NCBI GenBank assembly: GCA_034096865.1
Contig: JAWQFJ010028530.1
Coordinates: 16,001-80,000 of the forward strand
Origin: Theodoxus fluviatilis
Lineage: Eukaryota; Mollusca; Gastropoda; Cycloneritida; Neritidae
Direction: 5' to 3'
DNA: 64,000 bases
Below, piece after piece: positions 45,526-54,230 of this stretch; positions within the stretch are counted from its first letter, which is position 1, and each line of letters starts with the position of its first letter. The position numbers and the translations under genes are program-made. The notes below the pieces were generated by a model, which made no database searches, had not been told where the DNA came from, and saw only the letters and a program-made list of their open reading frames with translations.

Positions 45526-47477
45526 GGGGGGGAGTGTGACAGACAGACAGGCAGACGCTGAAACAAAGATAGAAACGTATACATGTACAACGCGACTGCA
45601 TAACTGAATTTGCATTTTATGAAAGCAAACGTAAGTAACTCTTACATAATGAACACTACTGGGCGCTGTTTTTTAAACAACGTGTTCAAGTTGAGGTTAC
45701 CTTGTGCTTCAGTAGGACGCTGTTTACAAATCACTACTCTGATTGATGAAGCATACACAGACACAGTTAGGTTATCCTATGTAGCATCATGATCACACAC
45801 GACGTTAAAAATCTGTTCCCTGTAGCTATTGCTGTTTTACGTCCATTGCAGTGACCGTGTCTCTGCCCGTTGCTGAAAGTACGGGCAAATTCTAATGTGT
45901 CCAGTCTGAATGATCAAGACTCAAACCGAGTGATGAATAATGATATTGATGGCATTGCAATGAATTATGCAATCCTTTATGCATTTAAGCTTGACTGAAA
46001 TAGCTTCCACCTTACAGAGTCGATGCTGTACATGTAGCACTGCAATTAATTAGAATAATTTGTTTTTTATGAGACCTGATTGAAATAGATCGAATAATGG
46101 TGTGATAGGCGAGGTGGAATTGTATGAGCTGAACGAGACAGCAATGGCTTGAACCGGTGTAGACTGGACTGCCCTGATTTTTCCAGGCTGTGGCGGAATC
46201 CTGACGGAGACCAAGGGCGAGATTCGGTCCCCAGGCTTCCCCAACACCTACCCCTTCCAGGAGAACTGCTTCTGGTTCATCAGGGTAGGCCACTCTTGTC
46301 GACCCGACACGGACGTACCCAACGCATGCGCTGTACTGCGGACATGACGGACGGCCGTGTATTGAAGACACTGATCATCAAAAGCGTTCAAGTACCTCGT
46401 GATTCCAGAGTCCTCCAAGCTTGTTTTCGTGGCTGAATTCTCGGCGTTAGGAAGACATGTTCGGTTTTGTATGTTAGTGCAGAAATGTGCTCTTGTCACT
46501 TATCGCACGCACTCCATTGACTTGTTTTTTTTAGTGGTTCGTCTCACTAGCACCTGCTCTATGCATTGCCTCCTGCTTCATATCTCCAGCGCGTTTCAGC
46601 ACGCTGCGATATCCCTGGTTATCTCGAGCACATGCTTCGGCTCGCTTTCGTTCATGTCTTGTTGCATCATTGTTATTCTTTGCCCAGAGTTTGACGACGA
46701 TCGCAATACCGTACTTGCAACACGCAAAACTGAATGGCATTTTATCGACTCCACTGCATGTTGCCTTTGTCGCAAGTTTTTAAAGCAGAATTGTAAAGCT
46801 GCTTTGAGAGTGATGGTTTTTCAAGAAACTAACAGGCTGTGCATTTTTGTTTTCAGGGCCCTGTGAATGCGACTATGACCTTGACCTTTGATAGCTTTGA
46901 CACAGACGGGTCTGCACCTGACTGTAACTGGTGCAACTGTGACTACCTGGAGGTCAAAGTTTACGGCTTCGACAAGGCCGGTCAGAGGTTAGGACATCTT
47001 CATGAATCAGCATTTGATTGTTTCACAGGAACATCTGATGTACTCTTAACATCGTGTAGATAATACACGTGCAATAAACACCTACGTTCATAAATTCCTC
47101 ATATTATATAACGTTACATTTCTCACTCAAATCAGTCGCTATCCATTCTTCTCAAAGTGATTTCTTTTTCCATTCGTTCTCGCTTTACGCACATCCCACT
47201 CTGTCATCAGCAGCATTACCGACTTCGGCATTTCCCTTCTCAAATACGTGACCTGATCCAATGAAAATTTCCCCACCACCACATACTTTGTCAGCACAAT
47301 GCTAGCAGTACGTGCATGCGTTGCCCATGGCTCTGTGTCCATCGCAGGTTCTGCGGTCAGTTCGTGAAGAACCCCCTGGTCTACAACGGCAGTTCCCTGA
47401 TGCTGCACTTCGTCACAGACGACGCCTTCAGCCTCAGCACGGGCTTCCGTCTGCAGTACCAAGTCAGTCTGCAGTGA
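28836..47477 (+). CDS. Secreted astacin-family metalloprotease with EGF-like and CUB domains, 11 exons
   Basis: A zinc endopeptidase (family M12A) predicted to be secreted as a zymogen. Joining 11 exons gives 1335 nt, 444 aa, with every splice phase consistent. Residues 1-22 contain a signal peptide (MTREAVWILGLLFQVVLS). Residues 23-82 are the propeptide with FESD56-59, matching the family's aspartate-switch motif FxGD, and a furin-like RRRR at 79-82. The catalytic domain is about 83-285, with HEVGHVLGLVHEQSRPDRD at 181-199 (zinc ligands His181, His185, His191; catalytic Glu182), the Met-turn SLMHY at 236-240, and the four disulphide cysteines 126, 154, 174 and 284. An EGF-like domain spans about 288-317 (six Cys) and a CUB domain 327-440. 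This order is common among astacins of development, hatching and digestion. Which subfamily it belongs to cannot be decided here. The start is the first ATG after the TATA box. Confidence 0.95.
28995..29307. repeat. CT microsatellite in astacin intron 1
   Basis: About 310 bp of (CT)n with CTTGTT, TATCG and CCCTCC interruptions. It begins just after exon 1 of the astacin gene. All long frames here are Ser-Leu or Arg-Glu repeats. Confidence 0.97.
29925..30061 (+). CDS. Astacin exon 2 (propeptide, aspartate switch)
   Basis: 137 bp, acceptor AG 29923-29924, donor GTAGGT at 30062, phases 0 to 2. The upstream AG at 29881-29882 would put an in-frame TGA two codons in, so 29925 was preferred. It encodes ISEDTLDPLAVQQAAS through AFESDMLLTPLQR. 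FESD matches the conserved propeptide motif whose Asp caps the zinc in the inactive enzyme. Confidence 0.82.
30420..30960. repeat. Degenerate tandem repeats in astacin intron 2
   Basis: Imperfect copies of a roughly 50-110 bp segment containing CCTTCGACATCACT, GCTGAGCCATCT and AAACACCACTCGAAA recur between 30470 and 30950. They are diverged compared with the other arrays. Confidence 0.6.
31021..31136 (+). CDS. Astacin exon 3 (furin site and mature N-terminus)
   Basis: 116 bp, acceptor AG 31019-31020, donor GTACGT at 31137, phases 2 to 1. It encodes RFVLQSSSSAGRRRR, then TAIINDGRRYWPQGVIPYAL, then DDSL. The RRRR run followed by the W-P-x-G-V-I-P-Y signature marks the boundary between propeptide and mature protease. 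Confidence 0.93.
31196..31256. repeat. C-rich tract and GT microsatellite
   Basis: CCTCC-type sequence followed by (GT)13 or so, about 60 bp past exon 3 of the astacin gene. Confidence 0.85.
31600..32465. repeat. 66-bp minisatellite ending at an exon border
   Basis: About 13 copies of a 66-bp unit (C-rich block, then CCTTTCATCACTGTCTATAG, then CTCAGTGTGCAC). One frame is open through the whole array and into astacin exon 4, which makes a 351-codon frame. The upstream exon 3 has a normal donor, so the array is most simply intron 3. Confidence 0.97.
32473..32611 (+). CDS. Astacin exon 4 (first half of catalytic domain)
   Basis: 139 bp, acceptor AG 32471-32472, donor GTAAGT at 32612, phases 1 to 2. 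It encodes SYQEGWVEDALQQWRESTCL and on to DYVLFTNAET. The TCLQF cysteine corresponds to the first catalytic-domain cysteine. The acceptor sits about ten bases after the last copy of the 66-bp intron repeat. Confidence 0.93.
33105..33390. repeat. 47-bp tandem repeat, about six copies
   Basis: A unit containing GCATGGCGTGCATGTGAG and TTGTGCACATTC ATGGATCAA recurs six times in astacin intron 4, with 5-15% differences by eye. Confidence 0.9.
33767..33833 (+). CDS. Astacin exon 5
   Basis: 67 bp, acceptor AG 33765-33766 (TTTTCAG), donor GTGAGT at 33834, phases 2 to 0. It encodes DCVTYVGKVVDGG and HQNVSIGNCR. It carries catalytic-domain cysteines 2 and 3 and the strand leading to the zinc helix. 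An N-glycosylation sequon, NVS, is present. Confidence 0.92.
34085..34288 (+). CDS. Astacin exon 6 (zinc-binding motif and Met-turn)
   Basis: 204 bp, phase 0 at both ends, acceptor AG 34083-34084, donor GTAAGT at 34289. It encodes KGSILHEVGHVLGLVHEQS, then RPDRD, and ends SLMHYSAT. It contains all three zinc histidines, the catalytic Glu, the family-specific Glu after the third His and the Met-turn Tyr, so the enzyme should be active. Confidence 0.97.
34612..36048. repeat. 11-bp satellite (GATGATGGCAC)n, about 1.4 kb
   Basis: About 130 copies of GATGATGGCAC with scattered variants (GATCATGG, GATAATGG, GATGATAGCAC, GACCGATG) in astacin intron 6. Blocks of variant order recur, for example around 35400-35470 and 35825-35895. 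Three units make 33 bp, so minus-strand frames read as an 11-residue repeat HHRAIIVPSSC. Confidence 0.97.
36148..36274 (+). CDS. Astacin exon 7 (end of catalytic domain)
   Basis: 127 bp, acceptor AG 36146-36147, donor GTGAGA at 36275, phases 0 to 1. It encodes AFSVNGALTVKTHDP, then MVIGQRQAPSFLDIKMVNEL and YSCN. The IGQR...S..DI..N..Y.C pattern closes the astacin domain with its fourth cysteine. Confidence 0.94.
36548..36777. repeat. CT microsatellite in astacin intron 7
   Basis: (CT)n with CACTCA and CCCC interruptions, about 230 bp, directly before the LINE 5' region. Confidence 0.97.
37021..37960 (+). pseudogene. LINE ORF1 remnant with degenerate 2A-like motif and coiled coil
   Basis: Reading from ATG 37021: MGVSLEQYRSRIGRYIARAM, a hydrophobic stretch FLLTRMVVLCAVVGSVCCL, then an in-frame TGA at 37304-37306. 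The same frame continues to LRAWNINLNPGP, ending at 37375. A heptad-rich coiled coil follows (LEREMKKLREDFRGL ... RIDRQIEQLDRVEKR) to 37606. After a frameshift, RKRRNNILLYGVEES, a stop and VRAHRLGR ... SQARQEGYFAGE resemble the RRM-like C-terminal region of LINE ORF1 proteins. Confidence 0.8.
37962..38844. mobile_element. Terminal-inverted-repeat element A nested in the LINE
   Basis: 883 bp. The left arm, 37962-38032, begins GGGGCCGCTATTGCGGGAT and includes GGTCAAAAGTTCTTAAGGCC. The right arm, 38772-38844, is its reverse complement with a few changes. Arms are about 70 bp. No transposase frame was seen, so it is non-autonomous. Interior segment 38600-38660 resembles part of element B in inverse orientation. 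Confidence 0.85.
38929..39643. mobile_element. Terminal-inverted-repeat element B nested in the LINE, with internal foldback
   Basis: 715 bp. The outer arms, 38929-38997 and 39575-39643, begin CTTGTAGCGGCCAAAAGTTA and are almost perfect complements over 69 bp. A second inverted pair lies inside: 39047-39137 with 39245-39334, about 90 bp each around TTAATATATCTGCGTTTTGT. No transposase seen. It shares the GCGGCC and AAAAGTT features with element A. Confidence 0.88.
39644..40262 (+). pseudogene. LINE endonuclease domain remnant
   Basis: The frame contains LPNDFRLLSWNIEGTLSKF, the LCETFVE motif with the catalytic-type Glu, RSGGILCLVHKDV, FCVYVPPVASPYY and LLCGDFNART. These match the AP-endonuclease-like domain of LINEs. 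A stop follows directly at 40261-40263, and further stops fill 40264-40500. Confidence 0.88.
40502..42196 (+). pseudogene. LINE linker and reverse transcriptase remnant
   Basis: 40502-41227 is the basic linker (KRRWFDAECFQCRKETRKCL ... FWKQVRFLCNKSK). RT motifs follow across frameshifts near 41228-41440 and 41738: IIGEEQAGFRRGYSTYDRVF, FVAFVDVSKAFDTV, FDGLKQGCKLSPLLFSLL, the active-site FADDVVLL at 41930-41953, and LGLRVNTQKTKVMSF. It ends after YKYLGVTLS, so the 3' part is missing. Confidence 0.92.
42197..43545. other. Intron 7 sequence after the LINE, no gene seen
   Basis: A 140-codon frame at 42385-42807 has no recognisable family. AATGAATGA-type low-complexity sequence lies at 43160-43290. 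The junction with the LINE at about 42190 is abrupt. Confidence 0.55.
43551..43778. mobile_element. Short MITE-like element with CAATCCAAAG repeats
   Basis: The left end TGCAATCCAAAG is repeated as CAATCCAAAGCAATCC, and the right end is CTTTGGATTGCA preceded by TTTGGATTGG repeats, so both ends are complementary and tandemly amplified. A perfect palindrome TAGCGATCGCTA lies inside near 43692-43703. About 228 bp, no coding capacity. Confidence 0.75.
44150..44345 (+). mobile_element. Diverged SINE copy with TTCC tail
   Basis: Carries the family's TATGCGATTCGTACAAGACG segment and the TTACATAGCCTAAGAAGGCC...GCCGTAAAAC tail, then (CTTCC)n. It is more diverged than the copies at 23615 and 25925. 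Confidence 0.7.
44458..44577 (+). CDS. Astacin exon 8 (EGF-like domain)
   Basis: 120 bp, phase 1 at both ends, acceptor AG 44456-44457, donor GTCAGT at 44578. Six cysteines are spaced C-x5-C-x9-C-x-C-x-C-x8-C (CPDTLHCQNGG ... CKCVCPPGLGGPQC). A phase 1-1 exon is typical of a shuffled EGF module. It lies about 8 kb past exon 7 because a LINE and other repeats fill intron 7. Confidence 0.9.
44578..46186 (+). other. Astacin intron 8 with GA microsatellite
   Basis: Contains a C run at 45121-45137 and (GA)n with GT interruptions at about 45176-45532. The rest is ordinary intron with no exon-like element. Confidence 0.85.
45176..45532. repeat. GA microsatellite with GT interruptions
   Basis: About 355 bp of (GA)n broken by GTGTGTGTG and GTGAGA blocks. 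Three overlapping minus-strand frames of about 145 codons are Ser-Leu repeats. Confidence 0.97.
46187..46284 (+). CDS. Astacin exon 9 (CUB, N-terminal part)
   Basis: 98 bp, acceptor AG 46185-46186, donor GTAGGC at 46285, phases 1 to 0. It encodes CGGILTETKGEIRSPGFPN, then TYPFQENCFWFIR. The C-G-G...G-x-I-x-S-P-x-F-P-x-x-Y-P...C-x-W pattern is the classic start of a CUB domain. Confidence 0.93.
46857..46987 (+). CDS. Astacin exon 10 (CUB, middle)
   Basis: 131 bp, acceptor AG 46855-46856 (TTTTCAG), donor GTTAGG at 46988, phases 0 to 2. It encodes GPVNATMTLTFDSFDTDGS, then CNWCNCDYLEVKVYGFD. The L-x-F-x-x-F and C-x-Y-L-E-V elements are CUB hallmarks; two extra cysteines lie before them. Confidence 0.92.
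47348..47477 (+). CDS. Astacin exon 11 (CUB end, stop)
   Basis: 130 bp, acceptor AG 47346-47347, phase 2 entry, TGA at 47475-47477. It encodes FCGQFVKNPLVYNGSSLML, then HFVTDDAFSLSTGFRLQYQV and SLQ. The ending F-x-S-D-x-x-x-x-x-x-GF-x-x-x-Y closes the CUB domain. No further domain follows, so the protein stops just after CUB. Confidence 0.93.
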
Positions 47478-50150
47478 TGCTGGACTGTGGACCATAAGGC
47501 TCGACGACTTTCTGGATCCCCCACTGGACAATCAGTGAGAAGCCTCCGTGTCCCCGCGCTCTGTGAAAGTGAAGAAGCCGTGCCTGATTTTGCTGACGTT
47601 GGCACGGCACAACAAGATACCTGAAACCTTCCCAGCAGATGTGTAGGCGTTTCTAGCTGAACTGGAAATGCGTCTCTTAGGTGATTCCATGATCCCACTT
47701 GCTACACAGTCGCGTCCTCGACATCTACATAGAAACAGTCGAAACCCTATCCCGGCTTTGCCTTTCCCTACATTACAGTCACATTTCCTGTTTGCAGATA
47801 TATGACATTCACTGCAGTTAACATCTCCTGTTTGTAGATGTATGACATTGACTTTATTTCATTTTCCAAGGTTTCAAGAATCAGAGGGATGCGCTGTCAA
47901 AGTCTTCACTTTTACATTTCACTCCTTGATCCTTTGCCCCACTCATACTCTCCCGCAGTCCATTCATGGTGAGAATAGTGAGACATCTTTTGCCCTTCCT
48001 TTCCCATCAACCCCAACTCTCAAAAGGCATACTTGACACCAAGTACGTTTTCTAGATGAAATTCGTAAGACTCGCTTAGATACTGAAGTTCGTTGTGTTT
48101 ATCCAGGCTGTTGAGCTCATCAGACGATTAAACTTAGCTCCCCCATACTGGTTTCCTAATTTTGATACAAGAATCATCATGATTAAATATGGGTACTCAC
48201 AAATATTCGAAAGCACGCATTATGATACAGTTTTGTCGTTGGAAGTCAGTTCCATTCATTTATAATAATGATGAATTATCTTTGTTTAAATGATATGAAT
48301 GATTTACTGATAATCATGGCAAAACTTCTATTCTTGAATGCTCACCACTTTACAGGAAATGTTTTGAAGTCAATGTACATGATTTGATTACAAGAAACAA
48401 CATAAAGAGTATCGATTTGAGGGGGAGAATGCTTCAGAAATGGAACTTATAGTTGTCAAAGAAAAGTAATATACACGTTTGATCGTCATATGTCTGTGTC
48501 GGGACATGAAATGTGCAATTTACATTCATCATGTCGCTTTCGTCATGCTGTGTTTGTAGCGTTCAAATCTGTCCATCGGTATCTGACAAAAAGTCAGAAA
48601 GTGTTTTCGTTTGTTATGTTTGACAGCCTATTTCAGATGCATTCAACATCACGAGTCCCTTTCTTAATATTTTTGTTCTTGTTCACATTTCATTCATCAA
48701 GATCTGATAAAAGATCAAATATTCTTTCAATACGTCTTGCTTAATAGCCTCTTCCATTTGCAACGGACACCGTTTTCATACAGCAAAAGTAAAATTAAAC
48801 TGAAATTATCAGGACTTATCATGAGACACTTTGAACATTTTTGTTATTTTGGACAGCACTTTGTTGTAAAAGATTTAATTCGACATGAAAAGTTACAACT
48901 GCTAGATTAATAGATATTCCAATTATCAGTTTTCCCCTTCGTGACATTGTTGGTGTATTCCAATGTCCCCCTTTGTGAAACTTCTGTTTGCGCTATACGC
49001 AGTTCTACTTTCATGTACATGACATTACTATTCTAAAATTGCTCATTTGTTTCATTTTTACCTAGAATCTTGTGTCGTGTGGCGTTTGTGAATGTCAAAA
49101 TGCATTAAATTGTAACATTAAAACAGCTGTATTTCTTTTCTCATTCACCGCAAAGTGTTTCATTGCACATGTCTTAAGAATAATACTTAAGGTCGTGTGC
49201 CTAAGACACAGGTCAGACTTATGGCTGCCAGAGAACTGGTTCTTTCTAAAGAGCCGGACACCTTTGCCACGTAACTGGTGCCACGTCATTGAAACCGAAA
49301 GGTTCTGTAAGCAGAATCACATCGATGATTGGTAGTGGTCAATTCAGGCTCTATTATCTTATACTGTCATCCTTTTTTATAATAAAAAAGTACACAGACT
49401 TAAAGCATTTAATAATAACAGGCGAATAAAACATGAAAGAGCTTCAGGATATTACTATGTTCAATGCCATGACGAGACCAATATGAAGAAGCTCCATATA
49501 AATGTGTGATACCGTTGTTACTAAAAATAAGGTGCATATTTGTACGAAAACCATCATGCTGATTTTTGACAAAGACCTGTGTTACAACATCCAGCATCAA
49601 GCGATCATCACTCCCTTAATATTTGGTTTGCATTCACGCATCAAATCATTCTTTTAAAAAAGATATCTGGGTATTTCAAAGGTGAGCGCAGCTTAAAACA
49701 CGCAGAAGCCGACTTAGGAGCGACTACTGGTGGCTGGTAACACATGATAACGGTTCTTCACCTTTCCCGATGGAGGCATCCTGACATAAATCAACACAGG
49801 AGAAGGTGCTACCGCTTAATAAAGCGATACTTCAAGCGCGTGTCATTTGCATCTCTTCGTAGCCTTGTTGTCTAACGACTGAAGAATGCACGGCGGTAGT
49901 GAGCCTCTTTGCTTAAAACCTTGCTTTTCGTTTGCTTTTGACTTCTGCCGAGAAAGACCATCAACTGTCGGCGGAAATCTCAAATTCAATAAATATATCT
50001 TTCTGCGACATGTTCTTGAAGAAATAGCAACATAGAGTCGTTTCAGCTGTTCAGGCTCGAGGTTCTTCTGATACGTGTCCCCCGCCCCCACTCCCCAATC
50101 CTGGCGACTGATCTGTTTTATCCACATTTCCATTCACGAACAATTGCATG
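47478..50150. other. Downstream of the astacin gene: probable 3' UTR and intergenic
   Basis: AT-rich, with ATTAAA near 48180 and AATAAA near 49380 as possible poly(A) signals. Short frames of 60-100 codons are not recognisable. Confidence 0.6.
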
Positions 50151-50154
50151 CAGG

Positions 50155-50345
50155 CAAAGGGTGTGGGTCGGGCGTCAAAACAAACCCTCCTCGTCTCGCT
50201 AAAGGCGATTGACCAGGGAAATGGAATCTGGCTGGCTCAAATTACATCTAACACCTGTGAGTTGGATAACTACCTTACATAGCCTCGTTTAGCTGATGGT
50301 CGGCAAAGCCTCATCCATCCTTTCATCTACCCACCCACCCATTTG
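50155..50345 (+). mobile_element. Diverged SINE copy
   Basis: Shares the TTACATAGCCTCGTTTAGCT ... CCTCATCCATCC tail with the ATCC-tailed family and is followed by an imperfect (ATCC)n. Its head GGGTGTGGGTCGGGCG differs. Confidence 0.6.
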
Positions 50346-50687
50346 TCCATCCTTCCATACGTCCATCCGTCAATCCAATCCACTCTGTTATGTGGCAAAA
50401 TTTCACCATCAGACATACGTTCAGATCGCACACATTAAAAAGTAATGCTGTTGTTTCCTTTGCGAATCGGTACTGGAAATGGAATTGGAAGAGAAACACT
50501 TTGGGCATTTGCTGGTAACGGCTTTGAAAGGTAATTTGACAAAAGCAGGAAGGCGTGTTGCAATGTATTCATTCGTTTGGTGAAATATCGAATCAAAATT
50601 TTCTCGACTTTGCTTGGAGCCAGTGCTGGCGCCATGTGGATGCGCACTGTTTCAACACTGATGCGTGTGTCCATGCCCCCATCGGAC

Positions 50688-50757
50688 TACGTGCCCTGAC
50701 CCCAGCTATCACGTGCCCTGACCCCAGCTATCACGTGCCCTGACCCCAGCTATCACA
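50688..50757. repeat. 22-bp tandem repeat, three copies
   Basis: A unit containing CGTGCCCTGACCCCAGCTAT is repeated three times head to tail, with the first copy diverged. Flanks to 51090 hold nothing recognisable. Confidence 0.9.
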
Positions 50758-51099
50758 CACACAGGGGCCCGACCCTCGAGCTGCCCTGATTGGCTTTTGG
50801 CACGGTGCCGTGACCCCAAAGGTCAAGAGCCTGTCAGTGGCGGGGCTGCTGAGTCAGGGACAAAAACTGAGCCTGGGTGCAGAAAGACATCGCTCTGTCA
50901 GTCAGGGGTTTCTTTGTTTGAACGGAAGTTGTGGATTTTATGACAGCATGTTGCAAGATCGTGAGTGGAATATTCTCCGATATGTTGGCTGTAACACACC
51001 TCGACAAGTGTTCAGTGTGTGCACGTACAAATGCTCATTTGTTTGAAAAGAACACACTGTCGTTGCCGTTTTGTGGACCAGTGTCATACATGTATTGTT

Positions 51100-51338
51100 A
51101 CCTGTGTTGAGAGAGAGATAGACCGACACAGAAAGATTTAGACACAGAGAGAGACATACACACACATACACACACAAATAATAAGGAGGGGGGAGGGAAG
51201 TATTCAGGCCACCGGCCCATCACAAATACATACATGACTTGCATCCATGTCAGGAGAAAGAGAGACAGAGAGAGACAGAGAGAGACAGAGAGAGACAGAG
51301 AGTAAAACAGAGAGAGACACAGAAAGACAGAGAGAGAG

Positions 51339-51396
<58 letters not shown>
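51100..51396. repeat. GA/CAGA microsatellite
   Basis: GAGA with GACA units, pure (GA)n at about 51347-51394. Frames on both strands across it are repeat-derived. Confidence 0.93.
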
Positions 51397-51399
<3 letters not shown>

Positions 51400-51431
51400 C
51401 CAGTAATGATGTTGCCCTATTCCCTCAAGAG

Positions 51432-51821
51432 TTATTTCACCCCAGCGATGCGATCGATAGCTGCCAGTCGTGACTCGTGCGCGATGACGCCATCGCCCTT
51501 GTCTGCTGGTGCGATATCCATAATGTGATTGTCTGAGGTCAGATCACTGCGAAAAGCCGTGGCTTCAAAAATGCCCACAGAACACCACACTACGAAGAGA
51601 ATGCCTGTTACCGTTTGAAGACTATGGTAATTCAATTTTCTTCGATGCTTTGTTGAAAGTGTCGAACTTGAAATGGGGTATATGGCTCTAGAGCTCTCGG
51701 TGTTGTCAAATGCTTGCATGTGCTCTCTACTCAGCAGTTCAAGAGCTTCCGTCTGTACAGAGTGACGATGATTTCTCTCCACTGAAACTGTCCCTCGATT
51801 CGATGCCTGACTGACGACCAA
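51432..51821 (-). other. Unassigned 129-codon minus-strand frame
   Basis: The frame has a balanced composition and one hydrophobic segment (VTGILFVVWCSVGIFEATAF) followed by RSDLTSDNHIMDIAPADKGD and a stop. It is not made of a simple repeat, unlike most long frames here. I see no family motif. It could be a small membrane or secreted protein exon, or chance. Confidence 0.25.
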
Positions 51822-52026
51822 AGTAACAAATCAAACAACAAAGCTATGTCTGGCAGCACTCAAATCATTCAGATGACAATTACACAGGATAACACTGACT
51901 CCAGAAACAAACAGCTGAGATTCCCGAGACACAGGAATGTAAACTGTAATGGAACTTTTGGGGCCAGCATGCTTTGTAACGGCTTGAGATTGTGTGACAG
52001 CACTTATGGAGAAGTCATATGAGCAA

Positions 52027-52316
52027 TGGATGGATGGATGGATTTGTACAGCCTATTAGCCTTTGTAGGCTATTTAAAGCAATTGGTCACCAAAAACCAC
52101 CAGAGCTGGTCAGAATAAAAGCAACTCATGTCAAGATTTCCCTAAAGTGTAAAGTGGCTTGAGACTTAGACATGGGTGATAAGTCACTACCTGAGTGTAA
52201 CATCACACCTTTACCTGCAGTTATTAGCCTCTAACTTAGGGAGATGCGGTGGGTAAATTCTCTAACACCCACCCCACCCCCCACCCCCCACCCCTACCCC
52301 CAAACCACAGGGGAAC
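52027..52316 (-). mobile_element. ATCC-tailed SINE, minus strand, 11-bp target-site duplication
   Basis: Flanked by CATATGAGCAA at 52016-52026 and 52317-52327. Read on minus it has a long C/G-rich stretch near the head and the family tail GCCTACAAAGGCTAATAGGC ending in ATCCATCCATCC. About 290 bp, longer than the 180-bp copy at 23615. Confidence 0.85.
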
Positions 52317-52332
52317 CATATGAGCAAGAGAC

Positions 52333-53210
52333 AACAAGAAGGGCAAAGCCCATACGACTCACATGCTTGACCTTGACCTTTATATGACCTTGACCTTCAG
52401 GTGACCTTCAAGGTCAAGGTCTAACAACTAAACCTACCAATGACATCATACACAAAGAAATGCTTTACACATTTTTCCTACCAAAATACATGTGACCTTG
52501 ACCCAAGGTCAAAATCATCCAAGGTCATGCAACACAAAGCTGTTAATTCAAGACATAGGAAGCACAATGGTGCTTATTGGCACTTTCTACCATGAGATAT
52601 AGTCACTTTTAGTGGTTCACTACCACATTTTGGTCACATTTCATAAGGGTCAAAGTGACCTTGACCTTGATGATATGTGACTAAATGTGTCTTATGATAA
52701 AAGTGTAACATGTGCCCCACATAATTATTAAGTTTGACACAGTTATCTTCCATAGTTCAGGGTCAAGGTCACTTCAAAATATGTATACAATCCAACTTTG
52801 AAGAGCTCCTGTGACCTTGACCTTGAAGCAAGGTCAACCAAACTGGTATCAATAGATAGGGCTTGCTTTGACCTATATACCACTTGTAGCTAAGGTCGCC
52901 ATTCTCAATAACGTGGGAGAAAATTGGGAAAATGTGAAAAATGACTGTTTTTGAGACCACATTTATGGCTCCTGTGACCTTGACCTTGAAGCAAGGTCAA
53001 GTCACTATGTATGTTTTTTGAGGCCTTGTCATCATACACCATCATGCCACATTTGGTGTTGATAGACTTAATAGTCTCCGAGAAAAATCCAACGTTTAAG
53101 TTTTTTACGGACGGACGGACGGACGGACGGACGGACGGACGCCCGCCCGCCCGGACGGACGGACGACACGGCTCAGTACATAGACTCACTTTTGCTTCGC
53201 ATGTGAGTCA
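52333..53210 (-). mobile_element. AAGGTCA-rich interspersed element, copy 2, inverted
   Basis: 878 bp, homologous end to end with 4164-5050 in opposite orientation. It has the same ends (AACAAGAAGGGCAAAGCC and GCTTCGCATGTGAGTCA), the same (GGAC)n block and the same dense TGACCTTGACCTT motifs. Few differences by eye, suggesting recent spread. It begins six bases after the SINE's target-site duplication. Confidence 0.92.
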
Positions 53211-53655
53211 AAAAGTAGAACTTATTGATTGCAGGTTCGTTATTTCATGATCATGTAGCACATGTTTGACAACATTAGGGCTCATCAGGTTAAGCATTTC
53301 GTTATTGTAAATCTACGTTGATGGTCTTCTCTTTTTTTTAAATCTTTGCTGAGTGTTATACGTAACATCCAAAACAAGGCAGTGTACTTCCTCTAGCACT
53401 GGATAGTATCTCAGTAACGGGAGTCCACGGAAATAAGTGCATGACCTGCTGGACCCCACACACAGATGTTCTATCGATCCGTGAGCACTTTACAGTAAAT
53501 GCATACAAACTATGCACTCGCGTGCTCCTTTCCATCAATAAATTGCGGCGTTTCTTCACACGACTCGCACTAGCCCTGCCCTCTTGACTATGGTGAGCTT
53601 TCAGTCAGATGTTCCCCCTGAGGATAATAATAGAACCCACCCATCTCTCTCCTCC

Positions 53656-53691
<36 letters not shown>

Positions 53692-54060
53692 CATCTCCTC
53701 AGGTGATTCGTAGAAAGGCGAATGACTAACGGAAGGAAATGAACTCGCGGTTTAAAGCTCAAGTGTTGTGGATGGAGTGCTCGCCCTTTGTCCCTTGTGG
53801 CTAACAGTGGCGCCGTTGAAAGCTGCGCAGTAGAGATGCGTCCCAGACCAAGGTGTTATACTCCCCACCCAGGGGTAAAGCAGCGTACCTGTAAGGCAGA
53901 GTTGGCACAGTGGTGCATTTAATCCTTGATGCCGTCGCGACCAGCATCGTGTTGGAATGTCCTCCAGGGACTGGGACGTGTGCCGGCACATGTCTGTGTG
54001 CGTCTTATCTGTCACTGAGTTTGTCGTCAGGTGCCAGAAAAAATTGGTCACATGGCCCAT
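53211..54060. other. Intergenic with a 35-nt poly-C run
   Basis: The poly-C run is at about 53657-53691. Sequence after it (GGTGATTCGTAGAAAGGCGAATGACTAAC) resembles the head of the ATCC-tailed SINE family. No gene seen. Confidence 0.6.
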
Positions 54061-54230
54061 TGATCAGGGAATAAAATGTGAAGTCATTTTGAGACCCAGA
54101 TGTGGGTGATAAACCGCTGTATACACTAACTACTTTTTACCTTCATTCCCATCACCGCCAGTGAGTTGGGTCTTTTTGGCTTGAATGGCCTGTAAAGACT
54201 GAGAGACCATGCAGCGTCATCAATCCATCC
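54060..54230 (+). mobile_element. SINE 3' part leading into the ATCC array
   Basis: TGGCTTGAATGGCCTGTAAAG and AGAGACCATGCAGCGTCATC match the layout of the SINE family tail, and the ATCC array starts immediately after. Confidence 0.6.
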
